From NCBI GenBank assembly GCA_016110215.1, contig JADWQD010000016.1:62001-126000 (forward strand): a stretch of 64,000 nucleotides of DNA. The letters run 5' to 3'. Numbering within the stretch: position 1 is the stretch's first letter; the number at the start of each line of letters is the position of its first letter. This document shows positions 1 through 11,423 of this stretch, piece by piece. The stretch is from Capronia americana (taxonomy: Eukaryota > Ascomycota > Eurotiomycetes > Chaetothyriales > Herpotrichiellaceae). A program made the translations under genes and the position numbers. The notes beneath the pieces are model-generated. The model was not told the origin of the DNA, made no database searches, and worked only from the letters and a program-made list of their open reading frames with translations.

Positions 1-557
1 AGGGCTCTAACTGTTATTTTGTTCTGATTCAACGAGTGTGCGGCGTGCAAGGTCAAATTTTTTTCTTCCCAGTCTTTTCTTCATTCATCCAGCCGTTCTT
101 TTGTCTACCCCAAACTTCTGGTGCTGGAGAAATTTTACAAGCTTGTTATCTTATCGGGGTCGGATCGTTTATTGGTTGACCCAGGACGTCGCGTTGAAGT
201 GGCACGAAAAGTCCGTGAGTTCAGATTCGGGACGCACAGGAATCCGACTGCCATATACTTCCCAGTAAGCCAGATAATCGTGGCACAAGCAAAAGTATGG
301 TTTTGCAAGGTCGATTTGAAGCAGAGGAAGTCCTTCAGAACATCGCGTCGAACTTGCACGTGCTTCCGTGCAAGGCTAGTCTCAAAGTAGTTTAGGTAGG
401 GCTGAGGAGTCCAGAGCGAGCTTGGATTGAGCTCGCACGCTCATCCCCTCCGCCTTGCTCCTCGACTTCTACAACCCTGCATATTGAACAAACTCCCTTC
501 GGCTTCGGAAGGACTGGGATCTTTGCCCGGCTCAAAGCCTGTCCTCAGGCTGTTGCA
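1..557. other. Upstream region of VFA1, no gene seen
   Basis: Only short overlapping open frames without family resemblance are visible on either strand. The last ~130 bases before the VFA1 start codon are C/T-rich, as is common for fungal 5' leaders. I see no RNA gene or repeat here. Confidence 0.5.
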
Positions 558-1291
558 ATGGCTCTACCCTTTCAGAATGTTTTTCACCTCAGAACCGTGG
601 CTGAGGCTTCGTCTAAAGCGTGCTATGTCTGTCACAAACCTTCCACCAAAGTTCTGATCACGCCCGACAACAAGGTTGGTGCATTCTTGTAGACTTTCCA
701 TGTTGTGCTCTCCCTTTTATTTCTTGTGATCGACCTACCAACCGTGCTGCTCAGGACTTCTTCTACATCTGCGTGTCCCACCTCAGCGATCGGGGTTTTG
801 CCTCTCCGATCGTAGATGCCGAGGCGGAAGCCGCGAGGAAGAAAAAAGAGCTGATGGACAAAGAGATTGAAAAGATTAAAGAAGAGTACGAAGAGAAACA
901 GCGCAAGAAGAAGGCCAAGAAAAAGGCCAAAGAGGATGACAAAGGCAAGAAGGACGGCGACGATGACGATAAGGCTGAGAAAGAAAGGGATGACAAGGTG
1001 AGTGCTTCACCCGGAAAGCCGGTCGGTCCTCGAAGTTGAAAATTTGCAGATCAAAGCGATTCAGACTGGTGCAAACGCCACCGACAAACCCGACGACACA
1101 CCTCGCGTATACGCTCTGCATAAGTAAGTACATTGTTGCGAGCTACTAGCCTTCTCTCTACTTACCCATGCAGAAATTTCTTCCAGATGCGAATCGACCG
1201 TTTACGCAACTTGGAAATTGCAAAGCGAAACCAACAACGAATCAAGGATCCATCCTTTTTCCCTGCTGTGCCGAAAGGGGATGTTCAATGA
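558..1291 (+). CDS. VFA1: Vps4-associated protein 1 (Vfa1/DUF1742 family)
   Basis: Four exons (558-674, 755-997, 1050-1123, 1174-1291) give a 183-aa protein. The N-terminus has the family's zinc-binding-like pattern: ACYVCHKPST followed by KVLITPDNK, then FFYICVSHLSDRGF. The middle is a very charged K/E/D coiled-coil segment (~residues 60-120). The C-terminus, KNFFQMRIDRLRNLE and then DPSFFPAVPKG, is the conserved end block of the family. In yeast, Vfa1 binds the ESCRT-disassembly ATPase Vps4 and regulates it on endosomes; that role is transferred here by family. The ATG at 558 is chosen because it directly precedes the conserved block. Intron junctions keep phase, and each has GT...AG ends. 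Identification rests on remembered family motifs. Confidence 0.88.
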
Positions 1292-4200
1292 CACACGTCC
1301 AAGATAATGTCTCGTACTCGTTCTACGTTCTCGTCCAGGGGACGTCTCGAGTGGTCTCTGCAGCCAGCCCCAAGGGGTCTCGAGTCAAGTCGCAAACAGC
1401 TTGTGCCAAGTGATTCCGTCGACTATGACGCCGAGTTCTTCAAGCATTCACCATGAACTGTTCTACACGATACTAGTAACGACCATTAGAAGCGCCAACA
1501 TGTCCATCCCACGGCCCTCCTCGGTTCGTGCCCTTGTAAGCGCTAGCGTCCAGCTATAGCATACTTTCACAACGGTGGAGTGGCTAAGCTTGATTCATAC
1601 TCGAGTTCGAACGGAGAATGAGCGGCCGTGGAAATTCCGCACCTCCATGGCTTGAAATGACTTGGGATGATGTCAAAGCACCCAGGGTTTCCAGCCTTTG
1701 CCATATCGACACGTGGTTGATTGCGACCACTGTCCCTCGCAACGTGCATACCAACACGAGCTCGCATCGTGCAGTCTCGTGTTGATCCCAGAGCCTGCCA
1801 AACGCTGTCGCACGAGAATTTCCTGCTCGGGTGCAGGACAGCGATCCCGCCTCTGCAGTTGGGCCTCCCGCCCAGAAAGAGATTTTCACCCACCTCGTCC
1901 TCTTTAGGCGTCGGCTCGCTTCCATGCCGTATTCGGTCGCAGTTGCGCGCGATGCACGCAGGCGCACCGCGGATAGTCGGGATCCATTTTCCCAGTTACA
2001 CAGTACGCCGTACGTTGCTTGAAGCTGCATGTCACAGCTTGCAATTTGCGCGACATATGCCCCCATCCGGCGCACACCTTCTAGCCAGCCAATTCACGGT
2101 CCCCATGGTCTAGCGGCCGTGCAAAGCTAGGGTGTTGGAGGATCGGATCCTTGAAGTTCCGACCATGCGTTCCAACAAGGCTGAATCTCGTCTCCAACCA
2201 CGTTCCTGACCCGGCCCTTCCCGTTCATTTTCAGCTCACGCCTCCACGCTTTCTTTGAACTGAGAGAGTGTTCCAGGACTCACTCGTATGCGTGACTCAA
2301 TTCTGGCCAACATCCGCCTCAGATAAGCGAGTACTGGCACGTGGGCGATCTTCACGGAGCGATGCCGAGCGCTGCTGATCGGAGTTCAGGCGGTCGTCAA
2401 GTCATCAAGTTTCAGGAGGGGAACTCGCAAAGTACCGTAGCAGGTTGCCAGAGCCACGAAGGAAGGAATTGAATACTATTGAGTTTCGGAGCTGCCGATA
2501 CCTTCGAGTCAGCAGAACCACATTTGGAGTCCGCCAGAGGGCCTGACATTCGAAGCTGGTCTGAAAGCATGAAACATGCCAAGCGATCGGATTGGGGTAA
2601 GACTGTCAGACTCTGCGCGCCGCTAAGACTCAGGAGTGAAGCGGCTTCAGCATGTCAGCATTGCAGGATTCCGGCATCCATTGTGGATCGATCATTCACT
2701 AATGAAGGATCACCACCAAGGGTATGATTTTGCGGAGGTGATTTATGATTGTAGGTGCTGTCCGGAGTACGGATGCAGCGGCTGATGTCGGATTCGATTT
2801 CACGGCGATCAACGTAGGGCGATTCCCGCTCCACCATCTAAGCGACAAGGCGCCCGGTAAGGCTGAAACTTTGAGGTTGTTCGTCACGGACAGCCTTACG
2901 AGAAGGCTGACCACACCTTCCTACCCCGTATTTCGACTCGATCGATCACAGGACGGTTTGGGAAAACTAGTTGGAGACGTATCCGTCTATCTCAACACCT
3001 GAGCCGAAGCAATTGAGAGCGTATCCGGAATCCCTCAGCACCTCAGAGTGGAGCTTGCATCTGCAAAGTCAAGTGGCCGAAGGAGCGTGTCACGATGCAC
3101 TCTGTACGAACAAAGTCCGATTACTTCGGACGCCGTGGAAGCGAAGTGCTCGTTGACGAAGCAAGTCTTCTACACCATGCTTCCAGGCTTGCCAAGTTCT
3201 TCAATGCGCATGCCGTAAGTCCGAAATTCACACATTGCCAGAATTGAGAGGTGCGTCAGAGGCATCAGCCAGGTGCATGAGGTCTGGCTGGGCCCCTCGA
3301 AGCCTCCAAGCACTGTTTTGCAGAACAGCGGGGGTAAGATTTGTCGAAGGCGGTAGGCCGCTGCTGATGATGCCGGACCGGGAAAGTGTCGAGTAGTCGG
3401 CTTACGGCCTTGTCTGATGTCAACCCACACTAGCGACCAACAGGCGCTCGAGATGCCCTATGCGCGCGTCTCAAAGTGGCAAAAGTAACTTTGCTGTTGC
3501 GGGAGGAAGGATGGATGGCATACAGCAGCTCTACAACCACTTGGAATCCATGGACCCTGGACGATAGGAATAATAATGCCGACCTTCGTTGCGCACTCGG
3601 AGTGTCCCACGACTGTCGGCTGCGAATCCTTCAGCCCAGCGGAAGCAGAAGGAGGAACCGAGGCTGGAATCCCACAGGCTGAAGGACGACTCTGCCCCAA
3701 CATCGTCATCACGCTGTGACTAATGCTGCAGCGCGCCCTGTGCGTACCATGGTGACGACTTGTCTCCCATCAAGCTCAGGGAAAGCTTCCAGAAGCTCCA
3801 TGGCGCTAGGCGACCTTCTAGCGCCCGCCCGTTTTCGTGCCTTCCACAAACCCACTGGCGAAGAAGCCAGTCTCCCCGACATCGACCTCCCAAAGGGGCA
3901 GCTGCTAGAACTCAGCGGGCCGCCTTCACTCTGTCAAGACCCTCTTTCGGGGATCAGCACGATGTTGTCGGGCTTCAAGGCGACTATCGCTTGCCCTGGA
4001 GGTCCCAGTCATTCGTGGAAGCAGCGCCTGAAGATGGAACAGAAAGAACTTTGTTCTTCTTGTGTGGGTGGCTCTCTGGAAGTGCATCGCTTGCAGCAAA
4101 ATCTGGACACGCACGCTTCGGTGAGGAAGAAAGCATTCCTCGACCTGGATGGACATACCTGATTCACGCAACCACCATGCATACATGCAGCCTTGTCATT

Positions 4201-4357
4201 CATTGCAATGACCGGAGCCAATGAGTCTTTGCACCTCGGTTGTATGTCTGTCAAGTCTTGGTATTTGTCATCCAGCCGTGCTCTATTGCTTCATTGCTTC
4301 AATCAGGCTCAAGCAATTCTCGCCTGGGCCAGCGTCCAAGGTGTAGCTGTCGGACTG
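1292..4357. other. Intergenic, 3 kb, no convincing gene
   Basis: Open frames up to ~160 codons occur on both strands (for example 3716-4162 + and 1584-2075 -), but their translations lack family motifs, are rich in S/R/C/P, and overlap one another in several frames. Base composition is not unusually AT-rich, so this does not look like a repeat degraded by RIP. It should contain the 3' ends of VFA1 and YVH1. Confidence 0.5.
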
Positions 4358-6692
4358 TTACAGATTGCCGCTACTCCCTCCTCTCCTCATCCCGGGCGGA
4401 AAACGCACGGCACTGGTAAATGCCTGTTTCCTACTGGAGTCCAGGCCCTTTCCTGACTCTGACCCGCCCTTCTTCCAACTGACACGCGCTTCGTCAACCT
4501 TGCCCTTAGCCAATCCGAAACCCGGCGTCACCCAACCTCCACAACTACACCGCAACCCCTGCCAGGCAAATTTTCCAATGTTCGCCCCGCACCACTGCGT
4601 CGGACAGGTGAGGCGTCCGTCCAACTCGCCCTGCGACAAGGTCGGTCTCATCCACGACAGTGGATGCAGGAATATGTGCGCGCAGGGGTCCTCCGCCTGG
4701 CTGGCAGACGGGTCTCGATGCGGAGGCGGCTTGTGCGGAAGGATGAAGGTCGATTTTGCCAGCAGACGGCGGCACTTGCGGCATTTGATCTCGAGGTTTG
4801 AGGGTGCAGCAGGTGCGGGGGACGGCGACGAGAGGGTTATGTCCGGGTTCGTGATTTCCGTCGGGGAGTCGGTCTCCGGGTTAGAGAGATCGAGGGCCTC
4901 GACCCTGTCGGACAGGCTCTGATCGTCTATGCGGTCGGTGTCGGAAGCGTCCTCATCCTCCTCCTCTTCGTCACGGAAGGAAATGTGCTCCATTTCGGGG
5001 GCCCGGTTACCGCTCAGAGCGTCCATGACTTCTCGGGAGTTCATCCATCTTCTGTAGATCTTGTGGGACTCGAGCTCTTCCTGGGTGGAAGGGCAGTTCA
5101 TGGCCTCGTACATGCGCAGCTGTTTGATGAAGCCCGAGTTGGGTTCAACTTGGGGTCGGCCTTCGCGGACGAGACGCAGTGCCGTGTCCACAGTGAGAGG
5201 TGTAGGTGGGAGCGAGACCATTTCAGGTGAGACGGAGTCGGAGTCGGAGTTTGACGAGGGTAGCTGAACCGTGGTCGCTTGCCGGGAGTGCCAGAGGAGG
5301 TATGCTATTACCACTGTTGCGGAGCGTGACACGCCCATTGCACTGTAAGGAAGGTAAGTGTTAGCCATGCACTCACTGATTAACATAGCTAGAAACCAGT
5401 GTCGATGCTCGTCCAAAGGCATCGGTCAACATTCGCACAGAACAATTATCTGCCTGCTTGCTAACGAGCCAGCTATCTGTATCGAACAACACTCTGTCTT
5501 GCCAAAAGCCGACATTCGATAACGCGCCCCTGACGCCGGCAAGAGATGCCCAGCCTTTCACGTGATGGCGAAAGGCACATGACTGGCGTGGGCCACGTGA
5601 TCGGCATAGATGGAAAGTGTATAGCCCGGATGAGTTGTGCGAACGGACGACATCATAGCCGGAAACAGCAATGCGTTCAGTTCACATGGCTCCAATGCCT
5701 TTTCAAGCAGGCAAAAGGAATTCCAGAACCGAAGTGGCGGGCCTTTGAGGCAAAAGTGGAATCTCAGCGTGGCGAAATCCTAAAGAGGCATTGCCCGTTC
5801 GGCCAAGAAGCCCAAAGGGGTAGTTGATCGAACCTCCTCAACGGCCGCGTAGCCTGTCTGGCTTTGTTTCTCTATGCTCGTAAGGCTGTTTGGTTCTGTA
5901 CAAAAGTACCAGCACAGCGCACTCGGCGTGTCCGATGCAGTTGCGCAGGCAGGTCTTGTCTCACATGTTGTGGATCGGAAGGTCAGGGTATTTGGTGGTT
6001 GTGGCGAATACCCGCACACAAGGGGGATCACGACCGGTTGAAACCAAGCCAGGCAGGCAGACATGGTGATCCCCGACAAGATGGAGTATTAGTCAAGAGT
6101 CGCCTGAGCGTACCATGCACTGTGCACCAGGCAAACAGACCTGTCGTTGAAAGATGAAAGATGAGAAATGAGAAATGAAATAGGAATAACCCACCAATGA
6201 ACAAGGACCCCGCCAGGTAAAGGGGTGACTCCGGAGCCGGTGCCATCCTTGGATGTGGCGCCAGAGGTCGTGGATTGACTGGATCTCGAATACTTCAGGC
6301 CTTCATGGATGAAGGCGTTGCTCCGCGGGAAGAACGACAGGATGTTCGAGTCGTAGACATCGTCCAGGGGGATGTGCAGATGCTGGAACCCGCGCAGAGC
6401 AGCCCAATTATTCGCAAACTTCCAGTCTAGGACCGAGACCACGTGAGTGATGTTGGAGCCTTGCAGGATCTTGGGACGACGGAGGGCTTGAAATCTGGAA
6501 TCACGTTAAGACCATTCGTTCCTTGTTCTTCAGCTGTCACTGATCCGGTACGGAGTGTGAAGGCTGGGGCACATGCTTTGTTCACTTTTCTTCCAGCGGC
6601 CGCAGAGATGTTGGGAAGCAGGGATCAGTAACATACCCATCGATGTAAAGATCATAGCCCGGCACCTTGCTCGGTAAGGTTGGGACGTCCAT
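4358..6692 (-). CDS. YVH1: Dual-specificity phosphatase Yvh1
   Basis: Three exons on the minus strand (6692-6637, 6494-6195, 5342-4358) encode 446 aa. The protein starts near VPGYDLYIDG and continues with FQALRRPKILQ, NITHVVSVLDWKF and IPLDDVYDSNIL, a dual-specificity phosphatase fold. The P-loop is HCAMGVSRS (Cys119, Arg125). The C-terminal half carries the Yvh1 zinc-binding domain: CRKCRRLL, HIFLHPLSWM, CGANIGKFAW and CSCGGWVTPGF. In yeast, Yvh1 acts in late 60S ribosome assembly by helping release Mrt4, mainly through the zinc domain. An acidic low-complexity linker (EEEEDEDASD) joins the domains. The second intron is 852 nt, far longer than the others here, and interrupts the codon of the catalytic cysteine (TG|T). 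Confidence 0.9.
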
Positions 6693-9600
6693 GTCGACCT
6701 CGAAATCCTGTGTATTGGCGATCGGTGTTTTAGAGGCCGTTGCTCCAGCGGAACCACCGTAGGGACTCTGCAGGGTAAGGTTGATGCAGATGAAGATGTT
6801 ACCCGCCGAGGCCGAGGCCAGCCACCCAGAGGCAGAGAGCACAGGCGGTGAAGGAAGGAGTCCCAAAGTGTGGAATTGGTTGCCCCTTCCGGAGAATGGA
6901 TGATGAATGGACCTGAGACTTTGTTTCGTCCTTGTCGGAGCGGTACCCCAGAAGAGAGATTTCCAGATCCCTTGTGTTGACTCGGCCTCAATTTCTTCGC
7001 TCAAACCAAGAACTGCGACCCAGGGATGAGATTGGTCGATGAGTCGAAAGCAAGGCGGCCTTGCGGCAACGAAAATCTGATGAGCCTCGGTTAACGCCAA
7101 GGCCGTGAGGCGTCGGTGGCTGGTGATGTGTGGCGCCGTGGCGACAATTCCGCGCAGGCCCGGAGTACGTCCGGAGTTAACGTCATGGGTGACGAATTAT
7201 GCTTAAAATGCATCTTTAGCCGGTAGGGCAGGAGGGGTACTCAGCACAAACCGAGGTCCCGATTGTCATTGGCGCATGGTCGCCTCCGATCACAAGATAC
7301 GATACGAAGTGCTGCGGGTTTGAAGTGGCTGTCCCCAGTACGGGAGTACAAGTTCGACTCATTGTGCTCCGCTGGGTCATATCCGGACAGTGAACAGTGG
7401 AAGGGGGCGGTGGTAAAAGTTTCGACCAGTTCTGAAACCACCCGCCCGCTCCAAATTCCATCCCACCTTGGGTGCTCGTATCCTACTCGTACTTTGCCCC
7501 GGGTGCGATTGACGTCCTCTTCCACAGAAGGAGCCCACAAGCGAAAGACCCACGGAGCTTCCAGAAAATGCTAGAGGCTCTGAGACTGTCGGTCTGGGAT
7601 TCTGGCAGCTCGGAAGTCGTGGTGGGGTATCCTACCCAGTAGGTACCTCCCCACCTCAGTAGGATCAATTCCACAGACCACCCCTGGTTATTGCGTAGCA
7701 ATCGAGACCCAGGACGCCCTCCAATGCTGCTGCTCCATGACTGACTTGATCTTGGATACCTAGCCAGTACGTACTCGTACAACTAATCCAGTGACCAACC
7801 ACTCAGTAACCGTTTCAGCGGTTTCCGACCCGCTTTGCAATCCATTCCCCGAGGATGCCCCCTTGGCGCAGAGTGACTTCTCGATGGATCAAGCGGACGT
7901 TTGCCCTTCTCTGGAACTCTTGCTCCGACGCCAGGCTCCATCTCGACACCTTTGGCAACTTGAGTCGCAAAGACTTTGGCCGGGAAACCTCATCCACAAG
8001 CCGATTACTTCTTCAAGCCACTTGCTGGAGAATTTGGTCAACACAACCACCGTCCAGCGAATCAACCAACTGGTTGTCAGCCTTGTCGGCTGTCGAGGCA
8101 GAACACTACCACTCCACCATTTGCTAAAGTAGGCAGCTTTGGGTGCTGGAAAACTTCTCCACAGTTCCGAGAACATGTTGGGTCCTTGGGCGATAACAAA
8201 TGCGAGACCCTGGCTCGATCGGACCAAGCAGGAGCGCCCCCTTCACCTCCTGGATCAAAGCGCCCACGCCATTCACCATCTCCGGACAGCAAGGTAGCAA
8301 TCGTCTCTTGGCCAGAGATTGTGGGCGACCAGGCAAACACAGGCGCACCAATTAGTCATCTCGGAAGTGCGTTGGGCCGAGCCCCCTTGATGAAGCTGCA
8401 CTGAGGTACTGTGTACTGTGTACACAATACATAGCCCCTCTGAAGGAAGGCGGCGCGCATGCAGCGAATAAAAGCTCGAGGTCAAGCGAGGTCCGGAGTA
8501 CGCAAGATCCCCATTTTCGGACAAGGAAAAGTATCCAGCAGGATTTGACTAATCAGATCCCGTTGACCACTTACTAGTAGCCACACAGAAGGCGGCATTG
8601 TGGCCCTGCAAGGCGTTCCAATCGACCTTATAGGGCAGAGGCAAGGGAGACAGGGCAGTGATTTCGAGCCAACGGCTGGACATCACATGCGGCACAGCAA
8701 TGTTCTCCGGCGACACTCGATGAACTACTGGGTATATTCGGTAATCTGTCACGGAGGCAAGGGAGTCTCACACCCATCATGGAAAGAAGGTTCGAATCAA
8801 CTAGTCATGGGATACGAAATCCGGGATACCCTTCTCCAACACCCTCGTGTCTGAGAGTCCGTACTTTTTCGAGGTGCTTATTGCCAACACATCAGGAAGA
8901 CAGCGCCAGTGATTGGGGGCTTTAGCTTCCGTTGATTTGTGGTTCCAGAGCTTTTCCAGGCCCCTTGTCAGCGCCGCTTCAGCCTATGACGTGAAAGAAC
9001 ATTCGAGGAGGCGTCAAGGAGCGTTTACAGAATCGAGCGGAGCTAAACTATCTACGGTGAATGCTCTACAGTGGACATGCACGAGCATGCAGCAAACGGC
9101 CCGGCGACCTGTGCCGTGATGTTGAACTCAGGCCTGCTGGGTTTCGCGACGGCTTGAGAGCCCGCGAAATATGCGGTTGCAAACAAAGCATATTTGGGGG
9201 ATGACTCGGCGTGGTGCTGGAAAGAAAATGTCAGAAAGTGTGTCTCCCGAAACGCATCCACTTCCCATGTAGAACCTTCACCTGGTCATAAGGCTCAGCT
9301 CGGGCGAATCTAGAGCAGCGGACGGCTGGCGACATGACCAATGCTGAGAGTAAAATTGGTTGGCAGGTTCTATTTCGGTTGTGGTAAGATTGATGCCGTG
9401 TTCGCCAACTTGACAACCGCTCGTGTCATGGCCTTCCAATCAGTCGAGGCTTGCGCCGCGATGGCTGCGAATCATTGTACGCGCATCAGCTTGCCTCACA
9501 CCCCGTCGGTGGCCGGCTGTGGTGTGGTTTCATACGAGTAGACTCATCAAGTAGGTCCCGCGAAACGCCTCAGCCATTCGTCAAGAGGTGTGGGACGGAG

Positions 9601-11423
9601 TATGGCGGGGCAGCCGAGCAGCTTTGCAGGGGTCATTTCGTTGCTCGTCTGAGATGATGGCAGCCGGCTCATGGCCTGTCGCCTCCACGCCTTGGACACG
9701 GTAGGTTCGCCCTACCGACCCTGAGAAGCGCCAGGGTCAGCTCACGCCGTCTTGCACCATCAGCCACTATTACCATTCCTCTGCGCTACTATACCCTCCC
9801 AAGACATCTGCCTGCCGTCTCTCTGGGCTTATCACTGCCGGTGGATTCGACCAGCCGTGTGTGTCCCGGAAGGCGCATGAAGAGAAGGAAGGTCGCTGAC
9901 TGGATTGAACCTTGGGTGCCGCCAAATCTGTCTCCGGGAGTCCGAGGAAACGGGTGAACGTGTGCCCTGTACATAGTTACGGAAAGGTCAGGGAACAAAG
10001 TAGGCAAGCCTTCGACCCCGAGGTTCCATCGGCTGGCCAAGTTTGTAGAGTCGCAGAGCAATCGAGGAGCTCACAGGCCACCCAGGCTAGCCCAGCAAGG
10101 CCCAGGTGCGACCCCACCACCTCCCTGGTGCCCTCGGAACGGATGCAGCCTTTACTCTGTTTTGCGCTAAAGCCACGCCGATCTGGCTGCGTGCCGTAGG
10201 GCTGAAGCTCGCCCGAATCGCCTGATGAACCTGAACCTGGACCTGAACCTGCGCCTGCGCCCGCGCGTGGTGCCGCTCTGCTTCTCGAGTTTAGGCCTTG
10301 CCGTTTAGGTTTTGGGCACTCGTACTGGGTACCCCTCGACCAGCCCTGCTGCGGGCGAGTCTGCCGTGTGCGCTCCACCCGAGGCGCTATTCAGCTGTCC
10401 ACCGTCTTCGGGCTTTGGCATCCAGGAGCTGCCTGGTGCGCCTACCCTGCCCTCTCGACCCTTGCCGCACACAAGCAGACGCAATCGCATGGCGTTGCGA
10501 CTTGCATGACTGACTTCAGACAAGAACCGCGGAGCTTCAAGGGTTGGCGTGCCATTTTGCCATCACGCTTGCCATACTGACGATTCGCAGTGATCGAGTC
10601 TTGCTTCCTGCATCTCCCACTCCAGTCCTTCACCTCGTACTCCTTTCGTACGCTACGCTTGCTCCGGTCTCTGCAGTCAGTCCCAAGGACCGACACCCTT
10701 CCTGCTCGCTTAGACCACCAGCGACTACTGCTCGACGGTCCAGTAACATCCCGAGATCGAATCCTGCAGCGAGGTCACCATCTGCACGCTGCCCTCACCT
10801 CATACCTCACGCCTCACACCGCATACCTCATTCTGATGCAGCATGTCCATCCCTCCTCCTCCGACTTGCTGCTTGCCTGATCGTGGCTCGCCGGCCTGCT
10901 CGACAAATCCCTCCTGAACCGTCCCTCATATCTTGCAAGACCTGCTCTGACTGGTTCTCACATCCTGTTGTGTTTATACTGCCACAACCCACCTTGAGAG
11001 AGGGAGAGATCGATTGCTCTCCGCTCTACATCCTGTCCTTACCGCCAGAAACTGCTGTAACAACCCTGTACCCTTCCGACGGACCATATAGACTGTTACA
11101 TTACCTTCACCATAGAGGGCGCCACGACCCTTTTGTACCACCTACGACCCGCAAAGACCAATTGGGAGAATTCGCCTGTGGCTGCTCTGTATCTGCAATA
11201 GACGGGAGTCCAGACACATGTGCGTCGGCCCAGTTACGCGGATTGCAAAGGCAAACAAAGCATATCCAATACGGGGTGACTACAAGGAGTTACATGTCCT
11301 GGCCACATTCAAATCCCCCAGCCCGGACGACTGTTAATTGCGGTACAACCACGCGTCTGAGCAATCTTGCCTCTCGCCATTGTCCGATGTTGCAGTGGCC
11401 CTAGACGTCCCGAGACAGAAACT
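6693..11423. other. 4.7-kb intergenic region with long pyrimidine-rich leader
   Basis: No family motif was recognised in any frame. The final ~900 bases (10540-11423) are strongly C/T-rich and are probably promoter plus a long 5' leader of the C2H2 gene. A 286-codon open frame there (10544-11404) has no ATG near its 5' end. A GGTTCGAATC box near 8792 resembles a tRNA T-loop, but no tRNA could be folded around it. Confidence 0.5.

Noticed and set aside
1292..1456. In-frame open stretch of ~54 codons after the VFA1 stop
   Set aside because: The stop context is TGA CAC, not a readthrough context; the translation has no membrane segment or targeting signal, and VFA1 already ends at the family's usual C-terminal block.
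8785..8810. GGTTCGAATC motif resembling a tRNA T-loop
   Set aside because: No matching A-box, anticodon stem or acceptor stem could be placed around it.
10544..11404. 286-codon open frame just before the C2H2 gene
   Set aside because: It lacks an ATG until very late, is P/S/R-rich and lies in C/T-rich leader sequence where stop codons are rare; no family motif.
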